NCBI GenBank assembly: GCA_015067185.1
Contig: SVMZ01000017.1
Coordinates: 1 to 55,829 of the forward strand
Length of the DNA stretch: 55,829 nucleotides
Direction: 5' to 3'
Origin: Oscillospiraceae bacterium
GTDB taxonomy: Bacteria > Bacillota > Clostridia > Oscillospirales > Ruminococcaceae
Shown here: one piece after another, positions 1 to 10,278 of the stretch
How the letters are laid out: the number at the start of each line of letters is the position of its first letter
How positions within the stretch are numbered: position 1 is the first letter of the stretch
Program-made: the position numbers and the translations under genes
The notes under the pieces: model-generated
Told to the model about the DNA's origin: nothing
Database searches by the model: none
The model's input: the letters and a program-made list of their open reading frames with translations, nothing else

Positions 1-567
1 TACATAGCTCCTTCCATGGAATTTCGGGAAAAAGGTGCGGCGGACAAAGGAATTGGCGCCGTCTGCACCGATGATATAGCGGGCTTGGAGGGTTTGTTTG
101 ATGGATGAATCATCCGAATCAGTAATTGTAACGTGAAAAATACCGTCGATTTGCTCTATGGAAGAACAAGTGAAGCCGCGAAAAAGGGTGACAGATTCAG
201 GTATGAGAGAGATCAGCCATTCATCAAACAACCGACGGCTGAGGTTGAGATAAAAACGTTGATAATACCGGCTTTTCCCTGTGTCAAGATCAATGGTGTG
301 AACGGAAAAAATCTGAGGACTGACGAGAATCTCGGATGGCAGGGTGAGATGAAAGGAAGCCAGCACTTTTTGAGCATCGGGAGCCAGCAAACCACCGCAT
401 GGTTTATCGAATTGATGAGGCAGAGAGTCGCAATCACTGTCGGGAATATGTTTTCGGTCAATTGCCGCAACACGAAGTCCGCTCTTTTCACTGAGCAATC
501 TGGCAAGTGTTGAACCGGCAGGACCAAGACCTATAATAAGAAAATCGAACAATGGACAGACCTCCAT
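1..567 (-). CDS. FAD-dependent oxidoreductase, geranylgeranyl-reductase-like (C-terminus outside window)
   Basis: The reverse strand is open for 189 codons from an ATG at 567 to the window edge, so only the N-terminal part is seen. It has the Rossmann FAD-binding fingerprint GLGPAGSTLAR at residues 13-23 and a second flavin-contacting motif, GADGANSFVRR, from residue 167. This pair is typical of the geranylgeranyl reductase / PHBH-like flavoprotein family, which reduces isoprenoid chains or hydroxylates aromatic rings. The substrate cannot be told from this fragment. Its ATG overlaps the stop codon of the upstream gene (TGATG at 565-569), which indicates translational coupling. Family call is firm; function is open. 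Confidence 0.8.
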   Translation of the reverse strand, partial: MEVCPLFDFLIIGLGPAGSTLARLLSEKSGLRVAAIDRKHIPDSDCDSLPHQFDKPCGGLLAPDAQKVLASFHLTLPSEILVSPQIFSVHTIDLDTGKSRYYQRFYLNLSRRLFDEWLISLIPESVTLFRGFTCSSIEQIDGIFHVTITDSDDSSIKQTLQARYIIGADGANSFVRRTFFPKFHGRSYV

Positions 568-2051
568 CAGTATTGTTTAGTGTTGTGAAGACGAACCAGA
601 AGAGAAGAAAGGATATCTTTTTTATCTGTAAGGCAACCAGGCATAGAGCCGGTCAGAAGAAAAGTGATCCCCATAGCTTGGAGGGAGCGGACAAAATTTT
701 GAGGGTCACGGCATTCTTTCAGTGTGTTGGTATCCATATCGACGGCGGTGACGCAGAAACGATCGAGGAGGGGACAAGCAAAAGACGGAGTGAAATTTTC
801 TGCTGCGACAGAAAATCTGCGTTCGGAAAAATGTTTCAGTACCTCTGCAATGCTGGAAGAATCTGCGGCGCGTTGCAAAATTGAGCTATCGACACCCAAA
901 AGAATTGAGGAAGGGGGAATGAGAAGATTACTGCAGAGGTTAGAGAGGTGATTGGTCAGTTCAATCAGGCGGTCATAAAAGCTGTCGCAGAAGAGGGCGG
1001 GAGGAAAGGAGAGCAACACGCGGGAAAACGATGATTTGTTATTGTTTTGGCTGAGTTTGCTGCAGATGCGTTTCTCCAAAAGAGAAAAAAACTGAAAAAG
1101 CGGTTCTCCGGCAGAAAGAGGATCCAGCACAGAACAAATATCGTAAGCCTGCTTATTGTTGGGAAGCAGTATGCAGGGAACGACCCTGGCAAGACAAGAT
1201 TTTCCGTTTAAAGGAGAAAAATAGGGATGATACTCTACATCAATATCATAAAAAGGAAGCATTTGCAGATTGTAAAAAGCAGAAGATGCTGCTATGGCGG
1301 GAGGTGAAGAGATTTCCTTATCGGTATCATAACGATAGGGAGGAATCATCAGATCGTTTGGATCAGAATCGGCAGAATGGAGGGTAATATTGGGGGTAAT
1401 GGTGATATACATGGTATTTACGGAAACAGAGATGAGACTTAACCCGTTCAGCCATTCGTCAAGAATCAGTTTGTGGGGAACACAGGCAAGAAAGACATAT
1501 TTTTCGGAGAAGTGCCTTGGATAAGTGGTGCCGATAAAATTGATGCTGCGGTTCAGATGATCGGTTAGTTCCCTTTGAACAGAACGAAGGAAAGCACGGG
1601 GGGAGAGATTGTTGAAGTGGAAAAATTCCGAAACATCAACTGTAATATAAACGAAATCCGAAGTAAAATGAGAAATATTGGAACGTAAGTATTCCAGAGA
1701 ACGAAAGAATGCTTCGCGGGAAGTAAGCGCGCTCCTGCAATCCGCAGCAGGTGGGAGGAGGTTGGGAGCTGAGAGGCTTTTCTGAGTGAAGGGAGAAGAG
1801 GCAGGTAAAACAGGATCCGGCTGATCGGAGTAGAGGGAAAAGTCGGTACGCTCAGCAATATATTGTGCTTTTCTCGGTCTTCCGCAGCGTCGGGCTACTC
1901 TGGAAGGAGAACGATTGGTTCTATCTTCCGGAGAGCGGAAAATCAGATAATTTTGCAGAGCGTGTGTTCGTTTTACGGAAGAAAAGAGATCGTAAAGATG
2001 TTCAATGTTTTTTTGCGTGCGGATAAAGCTGTATTTGTTCTGTCTGTACAT
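567..2051 (-). CDS. Degenerate GGDEF-EAL-like protein
   Basis: The protein is 494 aa if started at the ATG at 2051, which has AGG-containing spacing (GGCAGGT, 6 nt) upstream; an earlier in-frame ATG at 2081 has no ribosome binding site. After a basic, low-complexity N-terminus (about 1-105), residues about 107-240 follow the pattern of a GGDEF domain (LTSREAFFRSLE, then VYITVDVSEFFHFNN), but no GGDEF signature is present. Residues about 265-490 follow an EAL domain (YHPYFSPLNGKSCLARV; SVAAENFTPSFACPLLDRF; AVDMD), but the EAL motif and the expected acidic metal ligands are missing. I infer a protein that has lost cyclic-di-GMP catalysis and may act as a sensor or scaffold. No membrane segment is seen. 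It is translationally coupled to the flavoprotein gene at 1-567. The homology is my reading of weak similarity. Confidence 0.5.
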   Translation of the reverse strand: MYRQNKYSFIRTQKNIEHLYDLFSSVKRTHALQNYLIFRSPEDRTNRSPSRVARRCGRPRKAQYIAERTDFSLYSDQPDPVLPASSPFTQKSLSAPNLLPPAADCRSALTSREAFFRSLEYLRSNISHFTSDFVYITVDVSEFFHFNNLSPRAFLRSVQRELTDHLNRSINFIGTTYPRHFSEKYVFLACVPHKLILDEWLNGLSLISVSVNTMYITITPNITLHSADSDPNDLMIPPYRYDTDKEISSPPAIAASSAFYNLQMLPFYDIDVEYHPYFSPLNGKSCLARVVPCILLPNNKQAYDICSVLDPLSAGEPLFQFFSLLEKRICSKLSQNNNKSSFSRVLLSFPPALFCDSFYDRLIELTNHLSNLCSNLLIPPSSILLGVDSSILQRAADSSSIAEVLKHFSERRFSVAAENFTPSFACPLLDRFCVTAVDMDTNTLKECRDPQNFVRSLQAMGITFLLTGSMPGCLTDKKDILSSLLVRLHNTKQY

Positions 2052-2220
2052 GATGTTACCTGCCAATAATAAAATAAACATAAATAATGTGTATCAAAAA
2101 TATAATAACATAGTTTGAAAGCAGTATCAAGTAGTATTTTGTGGGGAAAGAAGAAGAGAAATGAGGCGTGAAAAGGTATGTGAATGAAGTGTTAATTTTC
2201 AAAAATTTCTCAAATAGGGC

Positions 2221-2248
2221 TTGATTTTTTCTGTAAAAAGGATAAAAT
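2221..2248 (+). promoter_or_regulatory. groESL promoter
   Basis: TTGATT (2221-2226), a 16-nt spacer and TAAAAT (2243-2248) lie just upstream of the CIRCE element, as expected for a sigma-A heat-shock promoter repressed by HrcA. Confidence 0.6.
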
Positions 2249-2260
2249 ATATAGTAGAGT

Positions 2261-2618
<358 letters not shown>

Positions 2619-2636
2619 TTCAGATTGAATCTATAG

Positions 2637-4280
<1,644 letters not shown>

Positions 4281-4304
4281 TCAATAAGCGATAGCTTTAT
4301 AGAG

Positions 4305-4333
4305 AACGGCAGGCTTTACGGCCTGCCGTTTTT
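4305..4333 (+). terminator. Intrinsic terminator of groESL
   Basis: A 10-bp stem (AACGGCAGGC / GCCTGCCGTT) with a 6-nt loop runs into a T-tract, 24 bp after the groEL stop. Confidence 0.9.
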
Positions 4334-4355
4334 GTGTGGAAGAATTCCAAAGATT

Positions 4356-4970
4356 TCAGTGTTTAGGTGTATAAGGGATAAAAAGGGATTGATTGTCTTG
4401 AATAAGTAGAGAGTCAGAGTCTCTCAGGGCGGTTACAGTATATTTTTGCGAGGCTTTCAAATATTCAAGGTCAGATTTTCTGTCTTCTGAGTAATGACAG
4501 ACAAGAATACCGTGATATAACTGTAAACCGGAAAAGTCAGTCAAACCAAAAGTATCCTGGTCATATTTGGCAACATGCGCAATATTGGCACAGGCGATAT
4601 GAGCTCCGGCGCTTCCGCCGATGTATATAGTACCATTGTGTATATAATTGATGATTGCTTTATCAAAACCTGTGTCACGGATGCGTTTTAGGGTTCCAAA
4701 AGTGTTTCCGCCACTGATATAAATAACATCCAGTGGAAGAAAAGAAAAGTCGGCGGGAGTGAGATGATTAAAAACATAAATATTGTCTTTTTGAAATCCA
4801 TAGGAGGCAATGCGATTTTCATATATTCCGCTTTTTATTTTATCTTCGGTTGCTTTTTCGTTGGGAAAATATAAAACCTTACATTCTGTTATTGGTTTGC
4901 GCAGATTGTCATGTATAAATTTTGCCGAGTTTGGATGCATAAAATCGCAGGAGGAAAGAATCAGTTTCAT
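4356..4970 (-). CDS. Peptidase S51 family protein (dipeptidase E-like)
   Basis: A 204-aa protein with the S51 fold (class I glutamine amidotransferase-like). YISGGNTF at residues 84-91 and the nucleophile elbow GGSAGA with Ser120 match the catalytic Ser of PepE-type aspartyl dipeptidases and cyanophycinases. It probably cleaves N-terminal Asp-X dipeptides or a related substrate in the cytoplasm. No signal peptide is seen. The ATG at 4970 has only a weak ribosome binding site, but no better start exists downstream before the conserved core. It stands alone, convergent with groEL and downstream of egsA. Confidence 0.82.
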   Translation of the reverse strand: MKLILSSCDFMHPNSAKFIHDNLRKPITECKVLYFPNEKATEDKIKSGIYENRIASYGFQKDNIYVFNHLTPADFSFLPLDVIYISGGNTFGTLKRIRDTGFDKAIINYIHNGTIYIGGSAGAHIACANIAHVAKYDQDTFGLTDFSGLQLYHGILVCHYSEDRKSDLEYLKASQKYTVTALRDSDSLLIQDNQSLFIPYTPKH

Positions 4971-5040
4971 TTTGTAATCACATCACTATGAAAAGAATAG
5001 ATGGGATGAATTAAGGTTAAGAGAAATAGCTGCCACATAG

Positions 5041-5071
5041 AAATACCGGGGCATTAACTGCCCCGGTATTT
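5041..5071 (-). terminator. Intrinsic terminator after egsA
   Basis: A 13-bp stem (AAATACCGGGGCA / TGCCCCGGTATTT) with a 5-nt loop lies 18 bp downstream of the egsA stop. The U-tract is short, so termination may be partial. Confidence 0.65.
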
Positions 5072-5088
5072 AAACTAATAAAGCTATC

Positions 5089-6408
5089 TCAGAATATTTT
5101 TTCGCAGATTTCATCCAACAGACCAAGATCCCAGAGAAGCTTGGAGAGAATGTATTTATCGCGGATATCTTTGGTGGCTTTGAGGGTCATGGGAAGAAGG
5201 GAAGAATCGAGGCCGATCTCTTCCAGAGTTTTGGGAGCACCAACGGTGTCGAGAATGGCATCAAATTCCTCGAGGGTTGGCAGTTCTTCGTTAATGATCT
5301 TTACAATTTCATCCCATTTGTCAATGATGACGTCAAGACGGGCAGCATGCTTTTCAACGTCATATTTGCGCTCCTTGGCTTCGAGTGCAATCATGGCATC
5401 TGCACCCTTGCCGACAAATTCTTTAAGCTCTTTGCCCCAGGCTTCGAAATCGAAAGCTTTAACATAGGCAAGAGCCTTTTCTTTATTGGGGACCATTTCA
5501 ATCAGAGCACGGTAGCCCTTAATGGAATAGATGGTACCGAGCGTAACCTGTGCGCCGTGAGAAGAGGTGGGAGTACCGAAAGCGATACCGCGCATATCCC
5601 AAAGGTGGGAGAAGTAGTGCTCGCCGCCGCCGCCGGGACGGGAAACACCAGCATAGTCCATAGCCTTACCGGCATTGATCAGTCCGCTAAAAAGGGCGGT
5701 CATGCTTTCAGGGTCACGGTTCAGCAGACCAGCAGCATTGTCAACACACTTTTTCAGGCAGTTTCTGGTGTAAGCAGCGACTTTTTCGCAGTAATATTCG
5801 CCGTTGATCAGGTTGGAAAGTCTCCATTCGCAGATACTGACATATTTAGCAAGCATATCACCAAACCCGCCCCTGGCCATAAATACCGGAGCACCGCAGA
5901 GAATATCCAGATCGCCGATGATAAAATCGGGAGATTTGGAGGCAACGGTTTTCTTGACACCGTCAACATCCATGGAGGAGCTTGCTGCAGCATAGCCATC
6001 CATGTAAGCGGCAGTGGCAACAATCATATAGGGATTTTTGGTAAGGTAGGCAAGAATTTTGCTGATGTCATTGATAACGCCGGAGCCGATACCGATGATG
6101 AAATCACATTTAGCATCATAGTTGAGGAAAAGGGAGCCGACAGAGTGTTCATCGGGCACAACTTTTTTGGCAGTGAAAATATGCTTGGAGCAAGCAATGC
6201 CGGCAGCATCAAGCAGGGCAGTGATTTTGTCTCCGGCCAGGGGATAGGTGTTGGCATCGGCAACAATAAACACTTTTTTGGAACCGCTCTGTTTTACAAG
6301 CTCGGGAATACGTTCAACGGCACCGCTCTGTATAATACACTCGCCGACACCGGTCTTATGTACTTTGCCGCATTCACAAACCTGGTTGGGATCAAATGTG
6401 TAATCCAT
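5089..6408 (-). CDS. egsA: sn-Glycerol-1-phosphate dehydrogenase (EgsA/AraM)
   Basis: A 439-aa protein of the iron-containing alcohol dehydrogenase / glycerol dehydrogenase superfamily. It has the dinucleotide-binding FIIGIGSGVINDISK segment and the AraM-type metal-site region around SRPGGGGEHYFSHLWDM. EgsA reduces dihydroxyacetone phosphate to sn-glycerol-1-phosphate. In Bacillus relatives this feeds heptaprenylglyceryl lipids; in many Clostridia its role is less clear. The ATG at 6408 has AAGGAG 7 nt upstream. A TTGTTT-N17-TATAAT promoter lies about 85 bp upstream, so the gene is monocistronic. Two CDSs upstream is a predicted isoprenoid-type flavoprotein (1-567), but no operon links them. 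Confidence 0.88.
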   Translation of the reverse strand: MDYTFDPNQVCECGKVHKTGVGECIIQSGAVERIPELVKQSGSKKVFIVADANTYPLAGDKITALLDAAGIACSKHIFTAKKVVPDEHSVGSLFLNYDAKCDFIIGIGSGVINDISKILAYLTKNPYMIVATAAYMDGYAAASSSMDVDGVKKTVASKSPDFIIGDLDILCGAPVFMARGGFGDMLAKYVSICEWRLSNLINGEYYCEKVAAYTRNCLKKCVDNAAGLLNRDPESMTALFSGLINAGKAMDYAGVSRPGGGGEHYFSHLWDMRGIAFGTPTSSHGAQVTLGTIYSIKGYRALIEMVPNKEKALAYVKAFDFEAWGKELKEFVGKGADAMIALEAKERKYDVEKHAARLDVIIDKWDEIVKIINEELPTLEEFDAILDTVGAPKTLEEIGLDSSLLPMTLKATKDIRDKYILSKLLWDLGLLDEICEKIF

Positions 6409-6493
6409 AATTTATCTCCTTGTCATAGAATTGTTGAAGAGTCGGCAGCGCCAATAGGGAGAACAAAACGGTACTGCCGATTATATAAATAAA

Positions 6494-6522
6494 ATTATAC
6501 CATAAAATGAGAATAAAAACAA
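6494..6522 (-). promoter_or_regulatory. egsA promoter
   Basis: On the reverse strand TTGTTT (6522-6517), 17 nt, and TATAAT (6499-6494) form a good sigma-A promoter for egsA. Confidence 0.7.
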
Positions 6523-6580
6523 TGTATAAGTGAGTTTTGAGGAAAAAGATTGAGCGGAAGAGCGTGTGGGCAGCAAAAGA

Positions 6581-6609
6581 TTGTAAGAGAAAATGTTTTG
6601 TGATATAAT
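6581..6609 (+). promoter_or_regulatory. Promoter of the MBL-fold gene
   Basis: TTGTAA (6581-6586), 17 nt, and TATAAT (6604-6609) precede the gene at 6675 by 65 bp. Confidence 0.7.
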
Positions 6610-6674
6610 GTCAGCAGAATTTAACCGGATTTATTTTAGCGTGTTGATTGATGATTGGACAAAGGAGCAGAGAT

Positions 6675-8048
6675 ATGGCTAAAATTATGGATTATCGTAT
6701 TGTCATTTCAAACAATGCCACCATGAATGAAAGGCGGGCTGCGGTATTCCTCGGAAAATATATTCGTCTGATTACGGGGAAAAAGCCGGAAACAGTGACG
6801 GATGATACTGTTTCGGAAGAGCTGGAATTGGTTATTGGTAAGACAAAAAGAGAAGAGAGAGAGAAGGTTATATTTGAAAGAAGCAGAGAGAGACTCTGGG
6901 AATATGAGATCCGTACAGTGGGGAAAAAGGTATATCTGACTGGATTAGGCATTGCTCCAGAGGAAGAAGTACCGTATAATTCTGCCTATAAACTGACGGA
7001 CGATGGCGGATATGGTACAGTTTTGTCAGCATATCGTTTTGTAGAAGATGTGCTCGGTTTTGATTTTATCTATGAAAATTATGAGGATTATAAGGAAGAC
7101 AGCGGAATAGAGATCCCTGATGGCTATACAGTCAGCTATACAAAAGAAGCATTGCGTGCGGAGTTGCCGAAGTTGCAGGAGGGAACAGCGTTGTATGTGG
7201 TGCCGAGCTGTCAATCACTGAACTGGAATATGTGTTGTCTGATATTTCAGACATGCAGTGGAAAGTTGGTGGTTGTGGATGGCGGACATTTGAAGGATGC
7301 AGAGCATGTCCTTGATATTCTTGAATATGTGGCACAGGGAAAGAAACCTGTAGTAACGGCGTGGCTGTTCTCGCATCTGCATGAAGATCATTATGGTGTT
7401 TACAAACGCCTGTGTGATGAACCTGCACTCAGGGAGCGGGTTACAGTAGAGCACTTCTATTCTCATCTGCTGCCGGAGAACTTTTACAGAGAGCTTTCCT
7501 GTGAGGCAGGAGAATTTAACATGGAACCGCTGCATGCCTTGAAAAATTCCGACAAGACAGTAGGCGCACGGCTGCACACGGTGGAAAAAGGTGAGGTCAT
7601 TGCTGTGGATGAGCTGAGCTTTGAGGTGATCCATGTACCGGATATGGCCTATGCAGAAAAGATGAATATGAACGACTCCAGCGTTGTGTATAAGCTGACT
7701 CACGACAGCGGTCAGACTATGATGCTGCTTGGTGATGCGGAATTTGTCTGCTCCAACGATTTAACGGAAAACGCCCGGAATAAGCTGAAAAGCGATGTGG
7801 TGCAGGTAGGACACCATGGCTGCGGAAATGTGTCGGAAGCGTGTTACCACCTGATCGATGCCAAAGTATATTTGTGGCAGATCGGAAATCGTTTTTGGTA
7901 CAGTGACAGCGGCGAAGGGCTGAATACACATAATACCGGAGTTATCCGTACCCGCAACTGGATTATGGAGATGGGGGTAAAAAGGGAAAACAACTATCGG
8001 GATACCAACGGAATCCTCTCACTCAGTCTGCCTTTGGAGATAAAATAA
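6675..8048 (+). CDS. Metallo-beta-lactamase-fold hydrolase with glycosidase-type N-terminal domain
   Basis: A 457-aa protein made of two parts. Residues 5-155 resemble the non-catalytic alpha/beta domain found before the barrel of alpha-glucuronidases (GH67) and hexosaminidases: IVISNNATMNERRAAVFLGK, LVIGKT, then VYLTG and GTVLSAYRFVEDVLG. Residues about 170-450 are a metallo-beta-lactamase fold of the ComEC/RNase-like type, with HLHEDH at 234-239, LGD at 352-354 and VGHHG at 378-382 as metal ligands. There is no signal peptide or membrane segment, so it acts in the cytoplasm. The ATG at 6675 is chosen because AAAGGAG precedes it; an upstream in-frame ATG lacks one. Substrate unknown: a sugar phosphodiester or nucleotide-sugar is possible. 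Confidence 0.75.
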   Translation: MAKIMDYRIVISNNATMNERRAAVFLGKYIRLITGKKPETVTDDTVSEELELVIGKTKREEREKVIFERSRERLWEYEIRTVGKKVYLTGLGIAPEEEVPYNSAYKLTDDGGYGTVLSAYRFVEDVLGFDFIYENYEDYKEDSGIEIPDGYTVSYTKEALRAELPKLQEGTALYVVPSCQSLNWNMCCLIFQTCSGKLVVVDGGHLKDAEHVLDILEYVAQGKKPVVTAWLFSHLHEDHYGVYKRLCDEPALRERVTVEHFYSHLLPENFYRELSCEAGEFNMEPLHALKNSDKTVGARLHTVEKGEVIAVDELSFEVIHVPDMAYAEKMNMNDSSVVYKLTHDSGQTMMLLGDAEFVCSNDLTENARNKLKSDVVQVGHHGCGNVSEACYHLIDAKVYLWQIGNRFWYSDSGEGLNTHNTGVIRTRNWIMEMGVKRENNYRDTNGILSLSLPLEIK

Positions 8049-8123
8049 CTGGGTAAAAGAATAGTTTGAGTACGGCTGCATATAAATAACGTAGAATAGT
8101 TTGAGAAAGAAGAGGTTGGCTAT

Positions 8124-8612
8124 ATGCAGAAAGATACCAAACAAAAGCTGAAAATTTATGCAGTGGCAATAGCGGTTCCGCTTGTTGTTGGCGGTTTTTC
8201 CGCCCTGCTCACAATGAAAAATATGCAGATATACGAGCAGGTGAAAACGCCGCCGTTGTCGCCGCCTTCCATACTGTTTCCCATCGTATGGACACTGCTG
8301 TATGTTTTAATGGGTGTGAGCTCGGCGATCATATGGATAAACCGTCAAACAGATGAACGGGCTGCAGAAAAGGGATTGCTGATTTATGCCGTAAGCCTGT
8401 TCTTTAACTTTGTGTGGAGCATACTGTTCTTTAATTTCCGTCTGTTTCTCATTGCGTTCATCTGGCTCATCGTGCTTTTGGGGCAGATAATCGGAACGAT
8501 TGTGTCTTACAAAAAAGTTTCACCTGCAGCGGCATATCTGCAGATACCGTATGCAGTTTGGGTAACCTTGGCAGGATATCTGAATTTTGGGATTTGGATA
8601 TTAAACAAGTAA
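8124..8612 (+). CDS. tspO: TspO/MBR family tryptophan-rich sensory protein
   Basis: A 162-aa integral membrane protein of typical TspO length with five predicted helices. Conserved features are PPLSPPSILFPIVWTLLYVL in helix 1-2, SLFFNFVWSILFF in helix 3, and AAYLQIPYAVWVTLAGYLNF in helices 4-5. TspO proteins bind tetrapyrroles and related ligands and affect porphyrin handling and stress responses. It lies 75 bp behind the MBL-fold gene and may share its transcript. AGAGG sits upstream of the ATG. A strong terminator follows. Confidence 0.93.
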   Translation: MQKDTKQKLKIYAVAIAVPLVVGGFSALLTMKNMQIYEQVKTPPLSPPSILFPIVWTLLYVLMGVSSAIIWINRQTDERAAEKGLLIYAVSLFFNFVWSILFFNFRLFLIAFIWLIVLLGQIIGTIVSYKKVSPAAAYLQIPYAVWVTLAGYLNFGIWILNK

Positions 8613-8629
8613 CTAAAACAAAAAATAAC

Positions 8630-8668
8630 AACCGCCTGAATGTTCCTATAGGAAGCTTTCAGGCGGTT
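8630..8668. terminator. Bidirectional terminator between tspO and the D,D-carboxypeptidase gene
   Basis: An 11-bp stem (AACCGCCTGAA / TTCAGGCGGTT) with T-rich tracts on the 3' side of both strands sits between two convergent genes. Confidence 0.9.
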
Positions 8669-8687
8669 ATTTTATAATAAGAAAAAA

Positions 8688-10151
8688 TCAGGTGCGATAC
8701 TTGGTGTACTTGGAGTGGTTGGAATATTTCCTGAATCTTCTCTTGCGGTAGCGGTAGATGTTGATGGCACGTACAACAAAGAGAAGAATAATCAGAAAAG
8801 CGATAACGGCAGCGACAATGAAGAATATTTTTGCTGCTGGGGAAAGGGTTTTATCATCATCAAGAGGACGGATAGCAGCGGCGTATTTCCCAGAAAAATC
8901 GCTTTCTACACGGTTGTAACTGTAATCGAGGGGATAGGTGCCCAGAGAGGTGTTCATATAGTTGGAGAGGGATTCTTCCTTGAGAGAAAGGGTAACCGTG
9001 GGAAGGTTTTCTTCTACACTGTCTAAAGAGGGATAATAGTCGGGGGCTGTATATTCGGCATTGACATCACTGTTGAATGCTGCAGTGTGAAGGAGCAGCT
9101 TAGTGGCAAAACCGCCATCGGAAGTGATTTCACCGATGGTAACAGAATTTTCTACAATGGGAACGACCAGAGCGGACATATTACCCATGCTGACAGAGGT
9201 GTAGGAGAAGTTGTTGAAGCAATAGTCAAACAGTGCGGTAGTATCTTCATATTTATCATAGGCGGCATTGGTTTTCAGAGAGACACAAATCAATTCCACA
9301 TCGCCGCGGGAGGCTACGGTAACGCAAGTGCATTTGGAGGCGGCTGTCCAGCCCAATTTTCCTCCTGTAGCGCCTTCATAGTAGTAGATGGATTTGGCGA
9401 TCATAAAGTGCTGTGTGCCGATATTGCGCGCCACCTCATTTTTATTGGTTGGCTGTATGGTATAGGAGATTTTACCGAATACTTCCCGGAAGCCGGTTAC
9501 ACCAAGTGCATATTTGGTGATCATAGCCATATCATAGGCGGTGGTGACATGGGATTCATCGGGAAGGCCTGACGGATTGACAAAGTTGGAATTAAGTGCG
9601 CCTACCTCAGCAGCTTTCTGGTTCATGATTTCACCAAAGTCGGCAAGACCGGTTTTTCCCAGTTTAACCGCAACGTGTTCTCCCAGACCGTTGGCGGCAT
9701 CATTGGCAGAAGGAAGAATGGCAGCATAGGCGAGATCTTTAATGCTGATTTCTTCATCCGGCTGAAGAGCGATATGAGCAGAGTTGGCAGGAAGCCTGAC
9801 TGCTTCAGCAGACATGGTATGTTTTTCGGTGAGGGAACAATGTTCAAGGGCAAGAGCAACCGTGAGTATCTTGGTAATACTGGCAGGATAAAGCTGCTTA
9901 TGCATATTTTTTTCAAGGAGAACCTGTCCGGTTTTTGCGTCCATGACTACATAGGCTTCAGAGAGAATATTCTGTGGAATCATGTCATAGACAATATCTT
10001 CAACATCACTTTCTTCTTCCGAAACTGCGGAAGAAGATTCATCGGAGAGGGAGGATGTATCGCTTATCTCATCGGCAAAAGAAGAAACGCTGAAGGAGAA
10101 GAGAAGAAGAACTGCAGTTATTATTAAAATGATTTGTTTGCAATATCGCAT
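8688..10151 (-). CDS. D-alanyl-D-alanine carboxypeptidase (PBP5/DacF family)
   Basis: A 487-aa serine D,D-carboxypeptidase that trims the terminal D-Ala from peptidoglycan stem peptides on the outer face of the membrane. A signal peptide ends near SFA-26. An acidic Ser/Glu linker follows (27-55). The catalytic motifs are SITK (91-94, Ser91 the nucleophile), SAN (148-150), and KLG at 265-267 in place of the usual KTG. A C-terminal beta domain leads to a hydrophobic anchor at about 442-460 and a basic cytoplasmic tail. Length and domain order fit sporulating-clostridial DacF homologues, with a real transmembrane anchor instead of an amphipathic helix. Monocistronic. Confidence 0.93.
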   Translation of the reverse strand: MRYCKQIILIITAVLLLFSFSVSSFADEISDTSSLSDESSSAVSEEESDVEDIVYDMIPQNILSEAYVVMDAKTGQVLLEKNMHKQLYPASITKILTVALALEHCSLTEKHTMSAEAVRLPANSAHIALQPDEEISIKDLAYAAILPSANDAANGLGEHVAVKLGKTGLADFGEIMNQKAAEVGALNSNFVNPSGLPDESHVTTAYDMAMITKYALGVTGFREVFGKISYTIQPTNKNEVARNIGTQHFMIAKSIYYYEGATGGKLGWTAASKCTCVTVASRGDVELICVSLKTNAAYDKYEDTTALFDYCFNNFSYTSVSMGNMSALVVPIVENSVTIGEITSDGGFATKLLLHTAAFNSDVNAEYTAPDYYPSLDSVEENLPTVTLSLKEESLSNYMNTSLGTYPLDYSYNRVESDFSGKYAAAIRPLDDDKTLSPAAKIFFIVAAVIAFLIILLFVVRAINIYRYRKRRFRKYSNHSKYTKYRT

Positions 10152-10234
10152 TTTTAAAATCCTTTGGTAAAATTTTTAACAGCAGACGATAGAAGTATTA
10201 TATCAAATAAATATGAGAAAATTATGATAAAAAG

Positions 10235-10264
10235 ACATAAAAAAGATATTTCTTCAGAAGAAAT
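10235..10264 (-). terminator. Terminator after the LacI regulator
   Basis: On the reverse strand a small hairpin (ATTTCTTC TGAAGAAAT, 10264-10248) runs into ATCTTTTTTATG, 15 bp after the stop of the LacI-family gene. Confidence 0.6.
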
Positions 10265-10278
10265 GAAACAGAGAGAAA

